64,000 nucleotides of DNA from Prochlorococcus marinus str. MIT 9314 (GCF_000760035.1 NZ_JNAO01000012.1:1-64000); one strand, 5' to 3'; counted from the first letter of the stretch, positions 39,798 through 49,008 are shown. The notes: generated by a model from the letters alone, not told the origin. Numbers and translations are program-made.

Positions 39798-40006
39798 TTC
39801 CCTTTTTGATTAGCATTTTTAGATAAAATATTCTTTTTTTTTCTTTTGTTTTTAAAAGCACGTTTGATCGGATAATATAAAATACCCCATAATCCTAAGA
39901 AAAATGCTGCAATTATTCCAAAAATTGCTGCAATAACTCCTCCTCCCATTCCAGGTCCTAAATATGCAAAAAATTGGAATGTATTAAAAATTAAAAAATT
40001 AATCAT
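39794..40006 (-). CDS. Very small glycine-rich membrane protein of the sulfation cassette
   Basis: The 70-residue protein starts MINFLIFNTFQFFAYLGPG. A Gly/Ala-rich helix with LGPGMGGGVIAAIFGIIAA follows, then WGILYYPIKRAF and a strongly basic tail (KNKRKKKN). One or two membrane spans with a positive cytoplasmic tail are expected. The motif Y-x-G-P-G-x-G followed by a Gly-rich helix occurs in small proteins beside surface-glycan genes (family recollection, unverified). It overlaps the arylsulfotransferase-like gene by 8 bp and the next gene by 4 bp. Confidence 0.65.
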   Translation of the reverse strand: MINFLIFNTFQFFAYLGPGMGGGVIAAIFGIIAAFFLGLWGILYYPIKRAFKNKRKKKNILSKNANQKGK

Positions 40007-41396
40007 TACAGTTAATAGGTGATTTTAAAAAATTCTTTATATTAATTTTATCTGTTTCAGAGTAAATAATGGTTGACCAATTTATTCCATAAACACCCCC
40101 ATTTGCTGAACCATTTACATGACTCCATCGTAGAGAACCATCCCTATTAAAATACAATGTCCTTCCATAATCAGTTTCTTCAAAAAATAAATCTCCGTTT
40201 GGTAATATACGACTTCTACCTTGTGACTTTGTTCTCACATCATGAGTAATTAAACCTTTTGATAAATATGAATTATATTGATTTTTCTTGAAATCATAAA
40301 TAATTACTTCATTATGACCATCAACAACATTTCCATTTTCAAAATATTTAGAGTTATTATTTAAAACAGAAATTCTATGATCATCTAATATATTTACATC
40401 ATGTTGATGACCAAATGGTCCTGATCCTATCCAAATAATTTTATTAGTAGAGGGTCTATAAAGTAATACCATAGATTGATTTCTTAAGGATAAAAAAACA
40501 TCTCCTTTTTTCCAATATTCCCCATCAAAATCCACTGGTTCAATATCGTTTAAGTGTATTGGATCATTTAAAAAACCATCTATTCCAAAAGAGAATAAAA
40601 GATAACCCAACCCATTTTCTATAAAAATTTGAGGTACAGATTTTTCATATAAAACTCTTCCATCAAAAGATAATTTCACTATTGCATCTTCCTGAAACCC
40701 ACCTTCTTGAACCATTTTTCTACCTACCTTATATATAGGAAGTTTTTGAGGATACATATGAGAAGGAACCCATATATTCTGATCTTTATCTATTGAGATA
40801 GAGTGATGAAATAAATCATGCTTATTTTGAAATACTAAATTAGAACAATAATCAATTTTCATTAATGGGGAACCATTCGTATGGAAAATTAAATCTCCAT
40901 CTTTAAGAAGTTGAGGATGAAATATTCTTGCTCTTGAATTATTACTATCTCGATCTAAATACTTAAATTTATCAATCTTTTCAACTAATTTATTAAATTT
41001 ATCAATATCAGGGTTCCACGTATGTAATATTTGAAAGTTTGTTAGATCAATAAGTTCAACTACTGACTCTTTTAAATCGCCATCAAATTTAGCGAGCAAA
41101 AGATAAGACTCTTTTGAATGAGGTTTTCCTTTGAAACCATTTTGATTATAGAAATATCTATTTTCATTCCAAGGATCATTTATCCTATTAGAAGAAGGAT
41201 TTAAATATATTTTTATCAACTTTTCAGGTAATCTTGCAAGATATGCGGCAGGTTTAGTCAAAAAAGAAATATCAATATTCCCTTTTTTTGTAACTCCCTC
41301 TATTTCTTGTCTTACTAAAACACCAAAACCAATGGTTATGGGTATCCCTAACATTATAAATAAGAATAGAATCCAAATTTCAATCTTTTTAAACAT
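39999..41396 (-). CDS. Membrane-anchored arylsulfotransferase-like protein (Arylsulfotran_2 type)
   Basis: The 465-residue protein has an N-terminal signal anchor (residues 6-28) and then a periplasmic domain that looks like a beta-propeller: repeated strands ending in hydrophobic-D-G or W-x-x patterns (ILHTWNPD, RIFHPQLLKDGDLIF, LRWSHVNGSANGG). Near residue 328 lies GPFGHQHDVNILDDHRISVL, resembling the QHD...ISxxxN signature of Arylsulfotran_2. Classic ASSTs use a sulfated His and an aryl sulfate donor, not PAPS. Enzymatic activity is inferred; a binding-only propeller is the alternative. It is the first gene of the four-gene overlapping cassette, and tRNA-Ser lies 306 bp upstream. Confidence 0.7.
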   Translation of the reverse strand: MFKKIEIWILFLFIMLGIPITIGFGVLVRQEIEGVTKKGNIDISFLTKPAAYLARLPEKLIKIYLNPSSNRINDPWNENRYFYNQNGFKGKPHSKESYLLLAKFDGDLKESVVELIDLTNFQILHTWNPDIDKFNKLVEKIDKFKYLDRDSNNSRARIFHPQLLKDGDLIFHTNGSPLMKIDYCSNLVFQNKHDLFHHSISIDKDQNIWVPSHMYPQKLPIYKVGRKMVQEGGFQEDAIVKLSFDGRVLYEKSVPQIFIENGLGYLLFSFGIDGFLNDPIHLNDIEPVDFDGEYWKKGDVFLSLRNQSMVLLYRPSTNKIIWIGSGPFGHQHDVNILDDHRISVLNNNSKYFENGNVVDGHNEVIIYDFKKNQYNSYLSKGLITHDVRTKSQGRSRILPNGDLFFEETDYGRTLYFNRDGSLRWSHVNGSANGGVYGINWSTIIYSETDKINIKNFLKSPINCND

Positions 41397-41702
41397 TAAA
41401 TTTCATCAAATATTTTTTTTCAATTATAAACCGCCCCACAATTAAATTTCTCATTTACTAAATCAAATTTAGTCTATATTTTATCCACTACAATCGCTTG
41501 GAACTATCTCTATGACTACGTTTATCTCTTCCCACCATTTTTACTCCGAAAATTCGTTTTACCCACCAATTTACCTACCAATTTGTTGACTTAATATTGA
41601 ACCTCTGTGAACCTGTAAGCACCTCATATTCTGATATCTGTAGTCGTATCAGAAGATCTGACCTCAGCGAACTCTTATAAACTTCCACGAACCAAATAAT
41701 CA
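41397..41702. other. Right flank of the cassette, repeat-rich non-coding DNA next to tRNA-Ser
   Basis: 306 bp without a gene, less A/T-rich by eye than its surroundings. It holds two sets of short repeats. One set is ACCCACCAATTT (41561-41572) with ACCTACCAATTT (41573-41584) and the related CCCACCATTTTT (41531-41542). The other is ACCTCTGTGAACC (41601-41613), ACCTCAGCGAACT (41661-41673) and ACTTCCACGAACC (41681-41693). An inverted pair CTGATA/TATCAG lies at 41631-41652. The set looks like recombinase arm-type sites; that reading is inference. Confidence 0.55.
41559..41693 (+). repeat. Iteron-like short repeats beside tRNA-Ser
   Basis: Two adjacent 12-mers (41561-41584) and three 13-mers of the form ACCTC-x-x-CGAAC-x (41601, 41661, 41681) lie within 135 bp. 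One member of each family also occurs in the left flank (38290 and 38234), and the TTACCCACCAAT copy is exact over 12 bases. They are in the same orientation at both ends. Confidence 0.5.
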
Positions 41703-41713
41703 CGGAGAGGGAG
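41694..41713 (+). repeat. Candidate right attachment site across the tRNA-Ser 3' end
   Basis: AAATAATCACGGAGAGGGAG includes the discriminator (41703) and the 3' acceptor strand of tRNA-Ser read on the opposite strand. It is the partner of the imperfect copy at 38201-38219, giving a roughly 3.5-kb unit between the two. Confidence 0.45.
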
Positions 41714-41791
41714 GGATTCGAACCCTCGACAAAAGTTACCTCCTGTAACTCCTTAGCAGGGAGCCGCTTTCAACCACTCAGCCACCTCTCC
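41703..41791 (-). tRNA. tRNA-Ser (anticodon GCT)
   Basis: Read on the minus strand, the acceptor GGAGAGG (from 41791) pairs with CCTCTCC and the discriminator is G. The anticodon loop CTGCTAA gives GCT, a long variable arm is formed around AGTTACAGGAGGTAACTT, and the T arm has GGTTCGAATCC. The long variable arm is diagnostic of Ser. Its 3' end points to the sulfotransferase cassette, the side where integrative elements normally insert. Confidence 0.96.
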
Positions 41792-41852
41792 AGCTCTTAT
41801 ACATTATCAATTTTTATGCAAACATTCAAAATTTTTTATTTAATCGAAATGT

Positions 41853-43052
41853 CTAATCTACTTGAACTTTCGGTAATCTATTTTTAAAAGAACAAAGAAT
41901 TTCCCAAGGGATAGTATTAGATTTTCTTGCCCATTCAAGAGGAGAAATTATTTTATCTCCGTCAGATCCTAGTAATACCATGGTACTACCAACTTGAATT
42001 TCATTAGAATCTGTTATGTCTACCATCATTTGGTCCATAGTTATAGATCCAACTTGAGGATAAAATTTATTATTATGGATAACGTTAATCTTGCCTGAAA
42101 GATTTCTTGGTACACCATCTGCATAACCAATACTTAATACAGCTAACTTAGTTTTTCTTCTACTTACAAATTGACCTCCATAACTTACACTTACACCTTT
42201 ATCAATAGTTCTTATAAAAGCTACTTTGACCTTCAAAGATAAAGCTGGTTTAAGTAATAAATTTTTATTTAATTTTGACAAAGGTTTATATCCATACATA
42301 GATAATCCAACACGTACCATATGAAAATGGAAATTTTTGTCAAGAAGCATACCCGCTGAATTAGCCAAATGAATCTTGATATTTTTATTTCTATCAACAT
42401 TAATTTGCTTTAATAATTGCTGAAACTTCTTCCTTTGTAATTGTGTAATACTTTTTGGATCTAATGAGTTGAGTTCATCTGCAGATGATAAATGACTATA
42501 TATTCCCTCAATAGAAATATTGTCAAAAGATTTGATGTTTTCAAATTGCTGTACAAATTTATTGTATTCAAATCCTAATCTCGACATTCCCGTATCAATT
42601 TTAAGATGTAAAGGAAATTTCATTCCAAAGTGTTTACCAATATTATTGCAAATTAAACATTCTCTTATACTACTGATAGTTGGAATAAGATCATTTTTAA
42701 AACATATATTGAGATCTCTTTTCGTATAAAGATTTCCGAGGATAAGTATTGGTTTTTTAACTCCAGAAGAACGAAGCTTAAAGCCTTCATTTAATGTGGC
42801 AACACCTAATTGAGATGCTCCACCTTTGATAGCATACTCTGATACTAATTTCGCATCATGCCCATATCCATCAGCTTTAACGACTGCCATAAATTGACAA
42901 TTGTTACTTAATTTTGATCTTAACTGTCTAACGTTTGTTTCTATTGCTTTACCTTTAACTTCTATCCATGCTCTTTGTTTTAGATCTATATCTTTTTCAA
43001 AATTTGGAAATTTGTCAAAATTAAATACCTGATTTGTTTGACTATTTTGCAT
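41853..43052 (-). CDS. alr: Alanine racemase
   Basis: This PLP enzyme makes D-alanine for peptidoglycan. The 399-residue protein has the PLP lysine in FMAVVKADGYGHD (Lys59), LHLKIDTGMSRLGF, HLANSAGM and the catalytic tyrosine region VSYGGQFVSRRKT. The C-terminal beta domain contains VGSITMDQMMVDIT. The N-terminal 25 residues are an extension compared with the core family. It diverges from the HNH gene across about 45-70 bp and lies 61 bp from tRNA-Ser. Confidence 0.96.
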   Translation of the reverse strand: MQNSQTNQVFNFDKFPNFEKDIDLKQRAWIEVKGKAIETNVRQLRSKLSNNCQFMAVVKADGYGHDAKLVSEYAIKGGASQLGVATLNEGFKLRSSGVKKPILILGNLYTKRDLNICFKNDLIPTISSIRECLICNNIGKHFGMKFPLHLKIDTGMSRLGFEYNKFVQQFENIKSFDNISIEGIYSHLSSADELNSLDPKSITQLQRKKFQQLLKQINVDRNKNIKIHLANSAGMLLDKNFHFHMVRVGLSMYGYKPLSKLNKNLLLKPALSLKVKVAFIRTIDKGVSVSYGGQFVSRRKTKLAVLSIGYADGVPRNLSGKINVIHNNKFYPQVGSITMDQMMVDITDSNEIQVGSTMVLLGSDGDKIISPLEWARKSNTIPWEILCSFKNRLPKVQVD

Positions 43053-43120
43053 TAACTTTGCACAAATATATGCGCTTATAGAAATATACAGTTAGCATGA
43101 CATGTAAATTGTATTTTGGC

Positions 43121-43627
43121 ATGGGCCAGACTCTAGTTTTAAATGCTTCTTATGAACCTTTAAACATCACTTCGTGGAGAAGAGCAGTAATTTTGATGAT
43201 TAAAGGTAAAGCAGAAAGCTTAGAGGAAGATAAAACATATTCAATACATAGCGGGAAAAAGTTGCCGACAGTTATAAGACTTCGTTACTACGTCAAAGTT
43301 CCTTTTAGAGAGGTTTCTTTAACAAGAAAAAATATTCTTCTAAGAGATAATAATTCTTGCCAATACTGTAACTATATGGGTAGTGACCTATCAATAGATC
43401 ATGTTTTACCTAGAAGCAGAGGTGGAAAAGATAACTGGGAAAATGTTACTACAGCATGTCTCAGATGTAATGTTCAAAAAGGTAATCGAACCCCCGAAGA
43501 GGCGAATATGCCCTTAAAACGTAAGCCTTATCGTCCATTAAGTAATCTAAATTTTGAAGCTACAAGACAAATTGACTCTGGCAGGCATAAAGAATGGAGT
43601 AAATACGTAATAGGGGTTGCAATCTAA
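43121..43627 (+). CDS. HNH endonuclease family protein (stand-alone, cyanobacterial)
   Basis: The protein has an N-terminal module MGQTLVLNASYEPLNITSWR, then RLRYYVKVPFREVSLTRKN, and a C-terminal HNH domain: CQYCNY, LSIDHVLPRSRGGKDNWENV and CLRCNVQKGNRTPEEA. The two CxxC pairs bind zinc, and the DH, N and H-type residues form the beta-beta-alpha metal site. I start at ATG 43121 because the family begins at MGQ; the ATG at 43097 would add 8 residues. It is not linked to any phage, restriction or mobile gene here, so a housekeeping nuclease role is likely, though unproven. Confidence 0.88.
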   Translation: MGQTLVLNASYEPLNITSWRRAVILMIKGKAESLEEDKTYSIHSGKKLPTVIRLRYYVKVPFREVSLTRKNILLRDNNSCQYCNYMGSDLSIDHVLPRSRGGKDNWENVTTACLRCNVQKGNRTPEEANMPLKRKPYRPLSNLNFEATRQIDSGRHKEWSKYVIGVAI

Positions 43628-43637
43628 TAAAAAAATC

Positions 43638-44732
43638 TTAATTTACTTCTTTATTAAAATCTTCCATCATTCTTTTTTGTTCTTGAGCTATGCATGCATT
43701 AATGACTTCTTCTAATTGACCAGCAAGAATTGGCTCAAGAGAAAAATTGGAACCTAATCTATGATCAGTTGTCCTGTTATCTTTAAAATTGTAAGTTCTT
43801 ATTTTTTCACTTCTATCGCCTGTTCCAACCTGGGAAAGCCTTTGTGATCTCTCTTTTGCATTGGCTTCTTTTAATTGAATTTCATACAATTTAGCTCTTA
43901 AAATTTCCATCGCTCGTTCGCGATTTTGCAGTTGTGATCTCTCTTGAGTACAAAAAACTCTTATTCCTGTAGGCTTATGGAGAAGATCAATAGCTGTCTC
44001 TACCTTATTAACATTTTGTCCCCCTGCACCTCCTGATCTTGCTGTTCCAACCTCTAGGTCTGTTGGATCAATTTTAACCTCAACAGGATCAGCCTCAGGC
44101 ATAACAGCCACTGTAGCAGTGGAGGTGTGAACTCTACCTTGCGATTCAGTAGCTGGAACTCTTTGGACTCTATGTACACCAGCCTCAAATTTAAGTTGAC
44201 TATATACTGAATCTCCCTTCACGGAGATAACTAACTCCTTAAATCCACCCATATCTGACTCGGAAGCACTAACAGGTTTTACAGACCATCCAATTTTTTG
44301 GCCATATCTTTCATACATTCTTGCTAAATCACCTGCCCAGATACAAGCCTCGTTACCTCCAGCGCCGGCTCTGATTTCTAACATTACACTTCTTTCATCT
44401 CTTGGGTCTTTTGGCAATAAGGCGATTGTAGTTTTTTGAATCAGTTCACTCTTAGATTCCTCTAGAGTTATTAACTCCTCATTTATCAAAGATTCCATTT
44501 CTTTATCATTTCTATTCTCTTTTAGTAGATTTTTTGAATCTTCGATTTCTTTATCAGTATCAAGCAATTTATTAAAATCAATCACCAAAGGCTCCAATTT
44601 TGACCTTTCTCTTGCTATTGATTCTAATTTTTTTGGATCATTAGCTATATCAGGATCTGCAAGTTGCACTTCCAAATTTTCAAAACTTTCTGAAGCAGTT
44701 TTCAACCTTGCAATTAATGTTGAGTATTCCAA
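43638..44732 (-). CDS. prfA: Peptide chain release factor 1
   Basis: RF1 reads UAA and UAG stops. The 364-residue protein has the PxT-type recognition element in [14 protein letters not shown] and the catalytic GGQ in [18 protein letters not shown] near residue 230, preceded by [14 protein letters not shown]. It is at the end of the long ribosomal-protein run, 28 bp after rpmE, and converges with the HNH gene with a 10-bp gap. Confidence 0.98.
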   Translation of the reverse strand: MEYSTLIARLKTASESFENLEVQLADPDIANDPKKLESIARERSKLEPLVIDFNKLLDTDKEIEDSKNLLKENRNDKEMESLINEELITLEESKSELIQKTTIALLPKDPRDERSVMLEIRAGAGGNEACIWAGDLARMYERYGQKIGWSVKPVSASESDMGGFKELVISVKGDSVYSQLKFEAGVHRVQRVPATESQGRVHTSTATVAVMPEADPVEVKIDPTDLEVGTARSGGAGGQNVNKVETAIDLLHKPTGIRVFCTQERSQLQNRERAMEILRAKLYEIQLKEANAKERSQRLSQVGTGDRSEKIRTYNFKDNRTTDHRLGSNFSLEPILAGQLEEVINACIAQEQKRMMEDFNKEVN

Positions 44733-44760
44733 TTGAAATTGTGCTTAATTCTTGAAAATT

Positions 44761-45021
44761 CTATTTTTTAGAATCTTTTTCTTCTTTTTGGTCTTTTGAT
44801 GTAGCTGAATTAGCTGAACCCATTCCATATTTTTTCATAAACCTATCCACCCTACCTTCTGTATCAAGAATCTTCTGAGTTCCAGTGAAGAAGGGATGAT
44901 TACCACTCCATACATCAACATGCAATTCAGGCTGAGTTGAGCCAGTTGTCATTACAACTTCTCCATTACAAATAACCTTTGCATCTGGATACCATTTTGG
45001 GTGTATTTCTGATTTTGGCAT
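44761..45021 (-). CDS. rpmE: 50S ribosomal protein L31
   Basis: The 86-residue protein begins MPKSEIHPKWYPDAKVICNG, has the family motif STQPELHVDVWSGNHPFFTG, and a C-terminal Lys/Glu-rich tail typical of cyanobacteria. The start is set at the ATG at 45021, where the family begins; a longer frame to 45081 would overlap rpsI without family support. It lacks the four zinc-binding cysteines (only one Cys remains), so it is the C-minus type. Confidence 0.95.
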   Translation of the reverse strand: MPKSEIHPKWYPDAKVICNGEVVMTTGSTQPELHVDVWSGNHPFFTGTQKILDTEGRVDRFMKKYGMGSANSATSKDQKEEKDSKK

Positions 45022-45034
45022 GATTTTAATTTTT

Positions 45035-45445
45035 TTAACGTTTGGAGAATTGAGGAGCTTTTCTTGCTTTTTTAAGGCCATATTTTCTTCTTTCCTTAGC
45101 TCTAGGATCTCTACTGAGATGACCTTCAGTTTTTAGAGGTTTCCTATTGTCAGGAGATAACTCGCAAAGTGCTCTTGCGGCTCCTTGCTTAATAGCATCT
45201 GCTTGACCTGTCAATCCACCACCAAAAACATTTACGAGGATATCATAAGAATTCTCAAGGCCTAATGTTTGCAAAGGTGCTTTTATTGAATTTAAGTGAA
45301 GAGGGTTAAAGTTTAAGTAATCATCTCCAGAACGACCATTAATTTTTATGAGTCCATTTCCTGGAATCAAGCGCACTCTAGCTACTGAAGTTTTTCTTCT
45401 TCCAGTTCCCCAATACACAGCTTTGTTTTTTATTTGACTGTTCAT
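45035..45445 (-). CDS. rpsI: 30S ribosomal protein S9
   Basis: The 136-residue protein contains [35 protein letters not shown] and the C-terminal [18 protein letters not shown], whose final Lys-Arg reaches the P-site tRNA. It is paired with rplM, 9 bp upstream. Confidence 0.98.
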   Translation of the reverse strand: MNSQIKNKAVYWGTGRRKTSVARVRLIPGNGLIKINGRSGDDYLNFNPLHLNSIKAPLQTLGLENSYDILVNVFGGGLTGQADAIKQGAARALCELSPDNRKPLKTEGHLSRDPRAKERRKYGLKKARKAPQFSKR

Positions 45446-45454
45446 TTTTATGAA

Positions 45455-45886
45455 TTAACTATTTAATAATACAGGATTCTGAGCAGCATGAGGATGATCA
45501 GCACCTTTATAAACTTTTAGTTTTTTAAATTGCTGTCTTCCTAAAGAGTTATGTGGCAGCATACCCTTGACAGCTTGCTCGATAATTCTTTCAGGAATTC
45601 TTTCTTGTAGAGACTCAAATTTTTCAATTTTCATTCCTCCGGGTCTTCCAGAATGTCTTCTATACAACTTTTGTGATGCTTTTTTACCTGTGACCTCAAC
45701 TTTTTCAGCATTAACTACAATGACAAAATCTCCAGTATCTAGGTGAGGTGTAAATGTTGGTTTATTCTTACCTCTTAAAACAGTTGCAATTTCTGTAGCA
45801 AGTCTCCCAAGTGTCTTATCTTTTGCGTCAACTAAAAACCAATTTCTTTCAATGGTTTCTAAAGATGGAGTAATTGTTTTATTCAT
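45455..45886 (-). CDS. rplM: 50S ribosomal protein L13
   Basis: The 143-residue protein has [48 protein letters not shown] and [21 protein letters not shown]. It is full length and starts the L13-S9 pair, which follows truA after a 115-bp gap. Confidence 0.98.
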   Translation of the reverse strand: MNKTITPSLETIERNWFLVDAKDKTLGRLATEIATVLRGKNKPTFTPHLDTGDFVIVVNAEKVEVTGKKASQKLYRRHSGRPGGMKIEKFESLQERIPERIIEQAVKGMLPHNSLGRQQFKKLKVYKGADHPHAAQNPVLLNS

Positions 45887-46001
45887 TTACCAAATTTATG
45901 CAAATAAATTTAAAGTTAGTAATAAATTCTACCTTATTGGAGGAATAATAAACAACAGTTTTGAATGATTTAAACAAAAAATTTGCTTAATTAAACTTTC
46001 T

Positions 46002-46808
46002 TTAAGAAAAACCCTTAATTAAAAATAAAGGAAAAAAATCATTGTTATTAATGTTTTTAAAAACATTTTCTTCATACACAGCATTTACAAAGCATAACCC
46101 CTTAGCTGGAGCAGATTCCTTAACATCATTTTTCTTTTTTTTAACCCATCTATCTGTGAAAATTTCTGGGGATATTTTTTTTTCTCCAACTAAAACAAGT
46201 TGACCAACAATTAAACGGACCATTCCATATAGAAAACCAGTAGCTTTAATATCAATTAAAATCAAATCTTCTACTCTTTTAATATCTATATTTTTTATTT
46301 TCGTAATAGAGTTTGTTCGGTTACTTCCACTTTTTTGAAAAGCAAAAAAATCGTGTTCTCCTTCCATTGTCTTAGATGCATTAAACATTAAAACTTCATC
46401 TAATACTTTTTGATATCTATGCCATGACCAATTACTAATGAACAAATTAGGGAATTTACTATTATTAATGACATATCGATAATGTCTATACATTGCTGAA
46501 TAGCATGCATGCCAACTATCTTTAACCTCAACTGATTCCAAAATCCTAATTGTTGATGGTAAAAGACTATTTAAGACATCAGAAAAACTATTTCCTGGAA
46601 TAACACAATCAACATCAAAGTGTACTACTTGGCCTGATGCATGAACCCCAGCATCAGTTCTGCCTGCTGCAAAAGTCTTTACTGTATTATTTGTAATCTT
46701 TAAGATAGCTCTATCTAAAATTTCTTGAACAGTACTTGCATTATTTTGTTTTTGCCAACCTGAATAATGAGATCCATCATATTGGACTAGTAACGCTACC
46801 CTTTTCAA
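46002..46808 (-). CDS. truA: tRNA pseudouridine synthase A
   Basis: TruA makes pseudouridine at positions 38-40 of tRNA. The 268-residue protein begins ALLVQYDGSHYSGWQKQ and has the catalytic Asp52 in AAGRTDAGVHASGQVVHFD, HYRYVINN and the C-terminal ATGFLYGMVRLIVGQLV. It sits directly after rplQ (37-bp gap), the usual cyanobacterial order. Confidence 0.96.
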   Translation of the reverse strand: MKRVALLVQYDGSHYSGWQKQNNASTVQEILDRAILKITNNTVKTFAAGRTDAGVHASGQVVHFDVDCVIPGNSFSDVLNSLLPSTIRILESVEVKDSWHACYSAMYRHYRYVINNSKFPNLFISNWSWHRYQKVLDEVLMFNASKTMEGEHDFFAFQKSGSNRTNSITKIKNIDIKRVEDLILIDIKATGFLYGMVRLIVGQLVLVGEKKISPEIFTDRWVKKKKNDVKESAPAKGLCFVNAVYEENVFKNINNNDFFPLFLIKGFS

Positions 46809-46845
46809 AAGTTATTTTATAGTAAAAGCCCCTTAATTATCTAAC

Positions 46846-47196
46846 TTAAACGAGTTCGATTATGGCCATCTGAGCGTTATCACCTTTTCTAGATACAGTT
46901 CTAACTATGCGTGTATAACCACCATTTCTGTCTCCATATCTTTCCTTTGCTTTTTCAAATAATGAATGAACTAATTTTTTATCATAAATATATCCAATAG
47001 CCCGTCTCCTAGAAGCCAAACTTCCCTCTTTAGCGAGTGAAATCATTTTTTCAGCTTCATTTCTTAAAGCTTTTGCCCTAGCTTTTGTTGTCGTCACTCT
47101 ACCTTCCCTAATTAATTGCGTAGTTAAACCTCTTAAAAGTGCTTTCCTCTGGTCAGCAGGTTTACTTAATAATGGAATTCTAAGTTGGTGTCTCAT
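46846..47196 (-). CDS. rplQ: 50S ribosomal protein L17
   Basis: The 116-residue protein has [40 protein letters not shown] and [17 protein letters not shown]. It follows rpoA after 14 bp, the conserved alpha-operon order. Confidence 0.98.
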   Translation of the reverse strand: MRHQLRIPLLSKPADQRKALLRGLTTQLIREGRVTTTKARAKALRNEAEKMISLAKEGSLASRRRAIGYIYDKKLVHSLFEKAKERYGDRNGGYTRIVRTVSRKGDNAQMAIIELV

Positions 47197-47210
47197 AATC
47201 TTAAAAATGG

Positions 47211-48149
47211 TTAAACAGATGTTCTACTTTGTGGAATAGAAATACCGATGCGCTCAAGAGCCTCAATAACCTCATCTGCAGATTTAGAGCCAAAGTTCTT
47301 AATTTCAAGAAGATCTTCATAGCTGAAGCCCATTAAATCCGAAACTGAATTAACTTGCGCCCTTTTCAAACAATTATATGCTCTAACGGACAAGTTTAGT
47401 TCCTCGAGAGGAATTTGAGCTTCAGGGGATGGTTCAGGTTCTTCAGGAATTTCCTCAACCATTGTGACAGTAGCAAGGGGTTGAAAAAGTTCTATTAACT
47501 GATTTGCAGCTTCAGCAATAGCATCGTCAGGACTTGTTGAACCATCTGTCACGACTTCCATTTTTAATCTTTCTCTTCCTATTCCGCCTTCTGCTACAGC
47601 AGTTTCATCAATCGTAAAATTTACTCTCTTCACTGGCATAAATACAGCATCTATTTGAAGTAAATCAATAGCAGTAGTCTCTTCACTCTTACGGTCTACA
47701 GGTCTATATCCAATACCTCTTTCAACATGGATTTCCAACTCTAAGTTATGACCCTCCTGAATAGTCGCAATCGGTTTTTCGCCATCAACAATTTCAACTT
47801 GAGAGGAGAATTGGATGTCGTTCGCCTTCACCTGCATTGGACCACTCGCTACTAACCTGCCGATTTCGAGCTCTGGATTAGAACTATTTATTGATAGTTG
47901 CTTGCAATTAAGAAGAATATCTAAAACGTCTTCTCTAACTCCAGGAATAGTGGCATATTCATGATTAATTCCTGCTATTCTTACTGCAGTAACTGCACTC
48001 CCTTCAAGTCCTCCCATAAGGACTCTTCTAAGTGAATTACCTAAAGTTGTAGCTTGTCCCCTTTCTAGAGGGCCAATTAGAAAAGTTCCTGTTTGGGAGC
48101 GATCATCTGATATTTGATGGTCGATTCTGTCAATCTGGTATTGCAACAC
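47211..48149 (-). CDS. rpoA: RNA polymerase subunit alpha
   Basis: Alpha dimerises to nucleate RNA polymerase, and its C-terminal domain contacts UP elements and activators. The 312-residue protein has an N-terminal domain with [20 protein letters not shown] and the C-terminal domain [20 protein letters not shown], then [18 protein letters not shown]. The start codon is GTG at 48149 (followed by TTG), with no clear Shine-Dalgarno. A 10-nt homopolymer (C on this strand) lies 30-40 nt upstream in the rpsK-rpoA gap and may influence expression. Confidence 0.98.
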   Translation of the reverse strand: MLQYQIDRIDHQISDDRSQTGTFLIGPLERGQATTLGNSLRRVLMGGLEGSAVTAVRIAGINHEYATIPGVREDVLDILLNCKQLSINSSNPELEIGRLVASGPMQVKANDIQFSSQVEIVDGEKPIATIQEGHNLELEIHVERGIGYRPVDRKSEETTAIDLLQIDAVFMPVKRVNFTIDETAVAEGGIGRERLKMEVVTDGSTSPDDAIAEAANQLIELFQPLATVTMVEEIPEEPEPSPEAQIPLEELNLSVRAYNCLKRAQVNSVSDLMGFSYEDLLEIKNFGSKSADEVIEALERIGISIPQSRTSV

Positions 48150-48179
48150 GGAAATTAATGAGGTTAAGAGTTTTTGTTT

Positions 48180-48189
48180 GGGGGGGGGG
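48180..48189. repeat. Ten-base G/C homopolymer upstream of rpoA
   Basis: Ten consecutive G on the plus strand (C on the coding strand) in the 56-bp rpsK-rpoA gap of a strongly AT-rich genome. Such tracts slip during replication and sequencing. It does not lie in a coding frame. Confidence 0.95.
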
Positions 48190-48205
48190 TGAGAATGGTT
48201 AAGAC

Positions 48206-48598
48206 CTAAACGCGTCTCCGCTTAGGTCTTCTACATCCATTATGAGGTAATGGAGTTACATCTCTTATTAGAGTTATTTCTAATCCGGCCACTTGTAAAG
48301 CCCTTATGGCCGTTTCCCTACCTGCGCCAGGACCTCTAACTAGTACTTCTATTTGTCTCATGCCTTGATCAAGTGCTCTTCTAGCTGCAGCTTCAGCAGC
48401 TGTCTGAGCGGCAAATGGGGTTCCTTTCCGAGCACCTTTAAATCCACTTGCGCCTGCAGAAGACCAAGAAATTACATGGCCAGAGGTGTCAGTAATTGAG
48501 ACTATGGTGTTATTAAATGTGCTTTGGATATGTACCACTCCATTAGGTACATTACGTTTAGATTTCTTTGAACCTGTTTTTTTTACTGTAGCTGCCAT
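48206..48598 (-). CDS. rpsK: 30S ribosomal protein S11
   Basis: The 130-residue protein has the family motifs [40 protein letters not shown] and [15 protein letters not shown], with the basic C-terminal [12 protein letters not shown]. It lies between rpsM and rpoA. Confidence 0.99.
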   Translation of the reverse strand: MAATVKKTGSKKSKRNVPNGVVHIQSTFNNTIVSITDTSGHVISWSSAGASGFKGARKGTPFAAQTAAEAAARRALDQGMRQIEVLVRGPGAGRETAIRALQVAGLEITLIRDVTPLPHNGCRRPKRRRV

Positions 48599-48642
48599 GA
48601 TGTTTAAATTTAATACTTCAATTTGTACATAGATTTAGTTAT

Positions 48643-49008
48643 TTATTTTTTTCTTCCAGCAACTGTTTTTCTAGAACCCCGTCTTGTTCTTGCATTGGTT
48701 CTAGTTCTTTGGCCTCTTACTGGAAGACTCATTCTATGTCTTCTTCCTCTTACACATCCTATATCTTGTAGGCGTTTTAAAGCCATTCCCTCTTTTCTTC
48801 TCAAATCACCCTCTAAAGTGAATTCTTCTGTAGCACCTCTAAGCTTTTGAACATCAGAATCTGAAAGGTCTTTGACACGAGTATCAGGGTTTACGCCCGT
48901 ATTAGCAAGAATTAGCTTTGATCTCGTTAAACCAATTCCATAGACGTATGTAAGTGCAATTTCAACTCGCTTTTCGCGAGGTATGTCAATTCCTGCAATC
49001 CTAGCCAC
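48643..49008 (-). CDS. rpsM: 30S ribosomal protein S13
   Basis: The 121-residue protein begins [20 protein letters not shown] and has [31 protein letters not shown] and the basic tail [19 protein letters not shown]. It follows rpmJ after 41 bp. Confidence 0.99.
   Translation of the reverse strand: MARIAGIDIPREKRVEIALTYVYGIGLTRSKLILANTGVNPDTRVKDLSDSDVQKLRGATEEFTLEGDLRRKEGMALKRLQDIGCVRGRRHRMSLPVRGQRTRTNARTRRGSRKTVAGRKK

Noticed and set aside
38201-41791. Intact mobile element with its own integrase
   Set aside because: No tyrosine recombinase, transposase or relaxase frame exists between the two candidate ends; only sulfation-type cargo is present.
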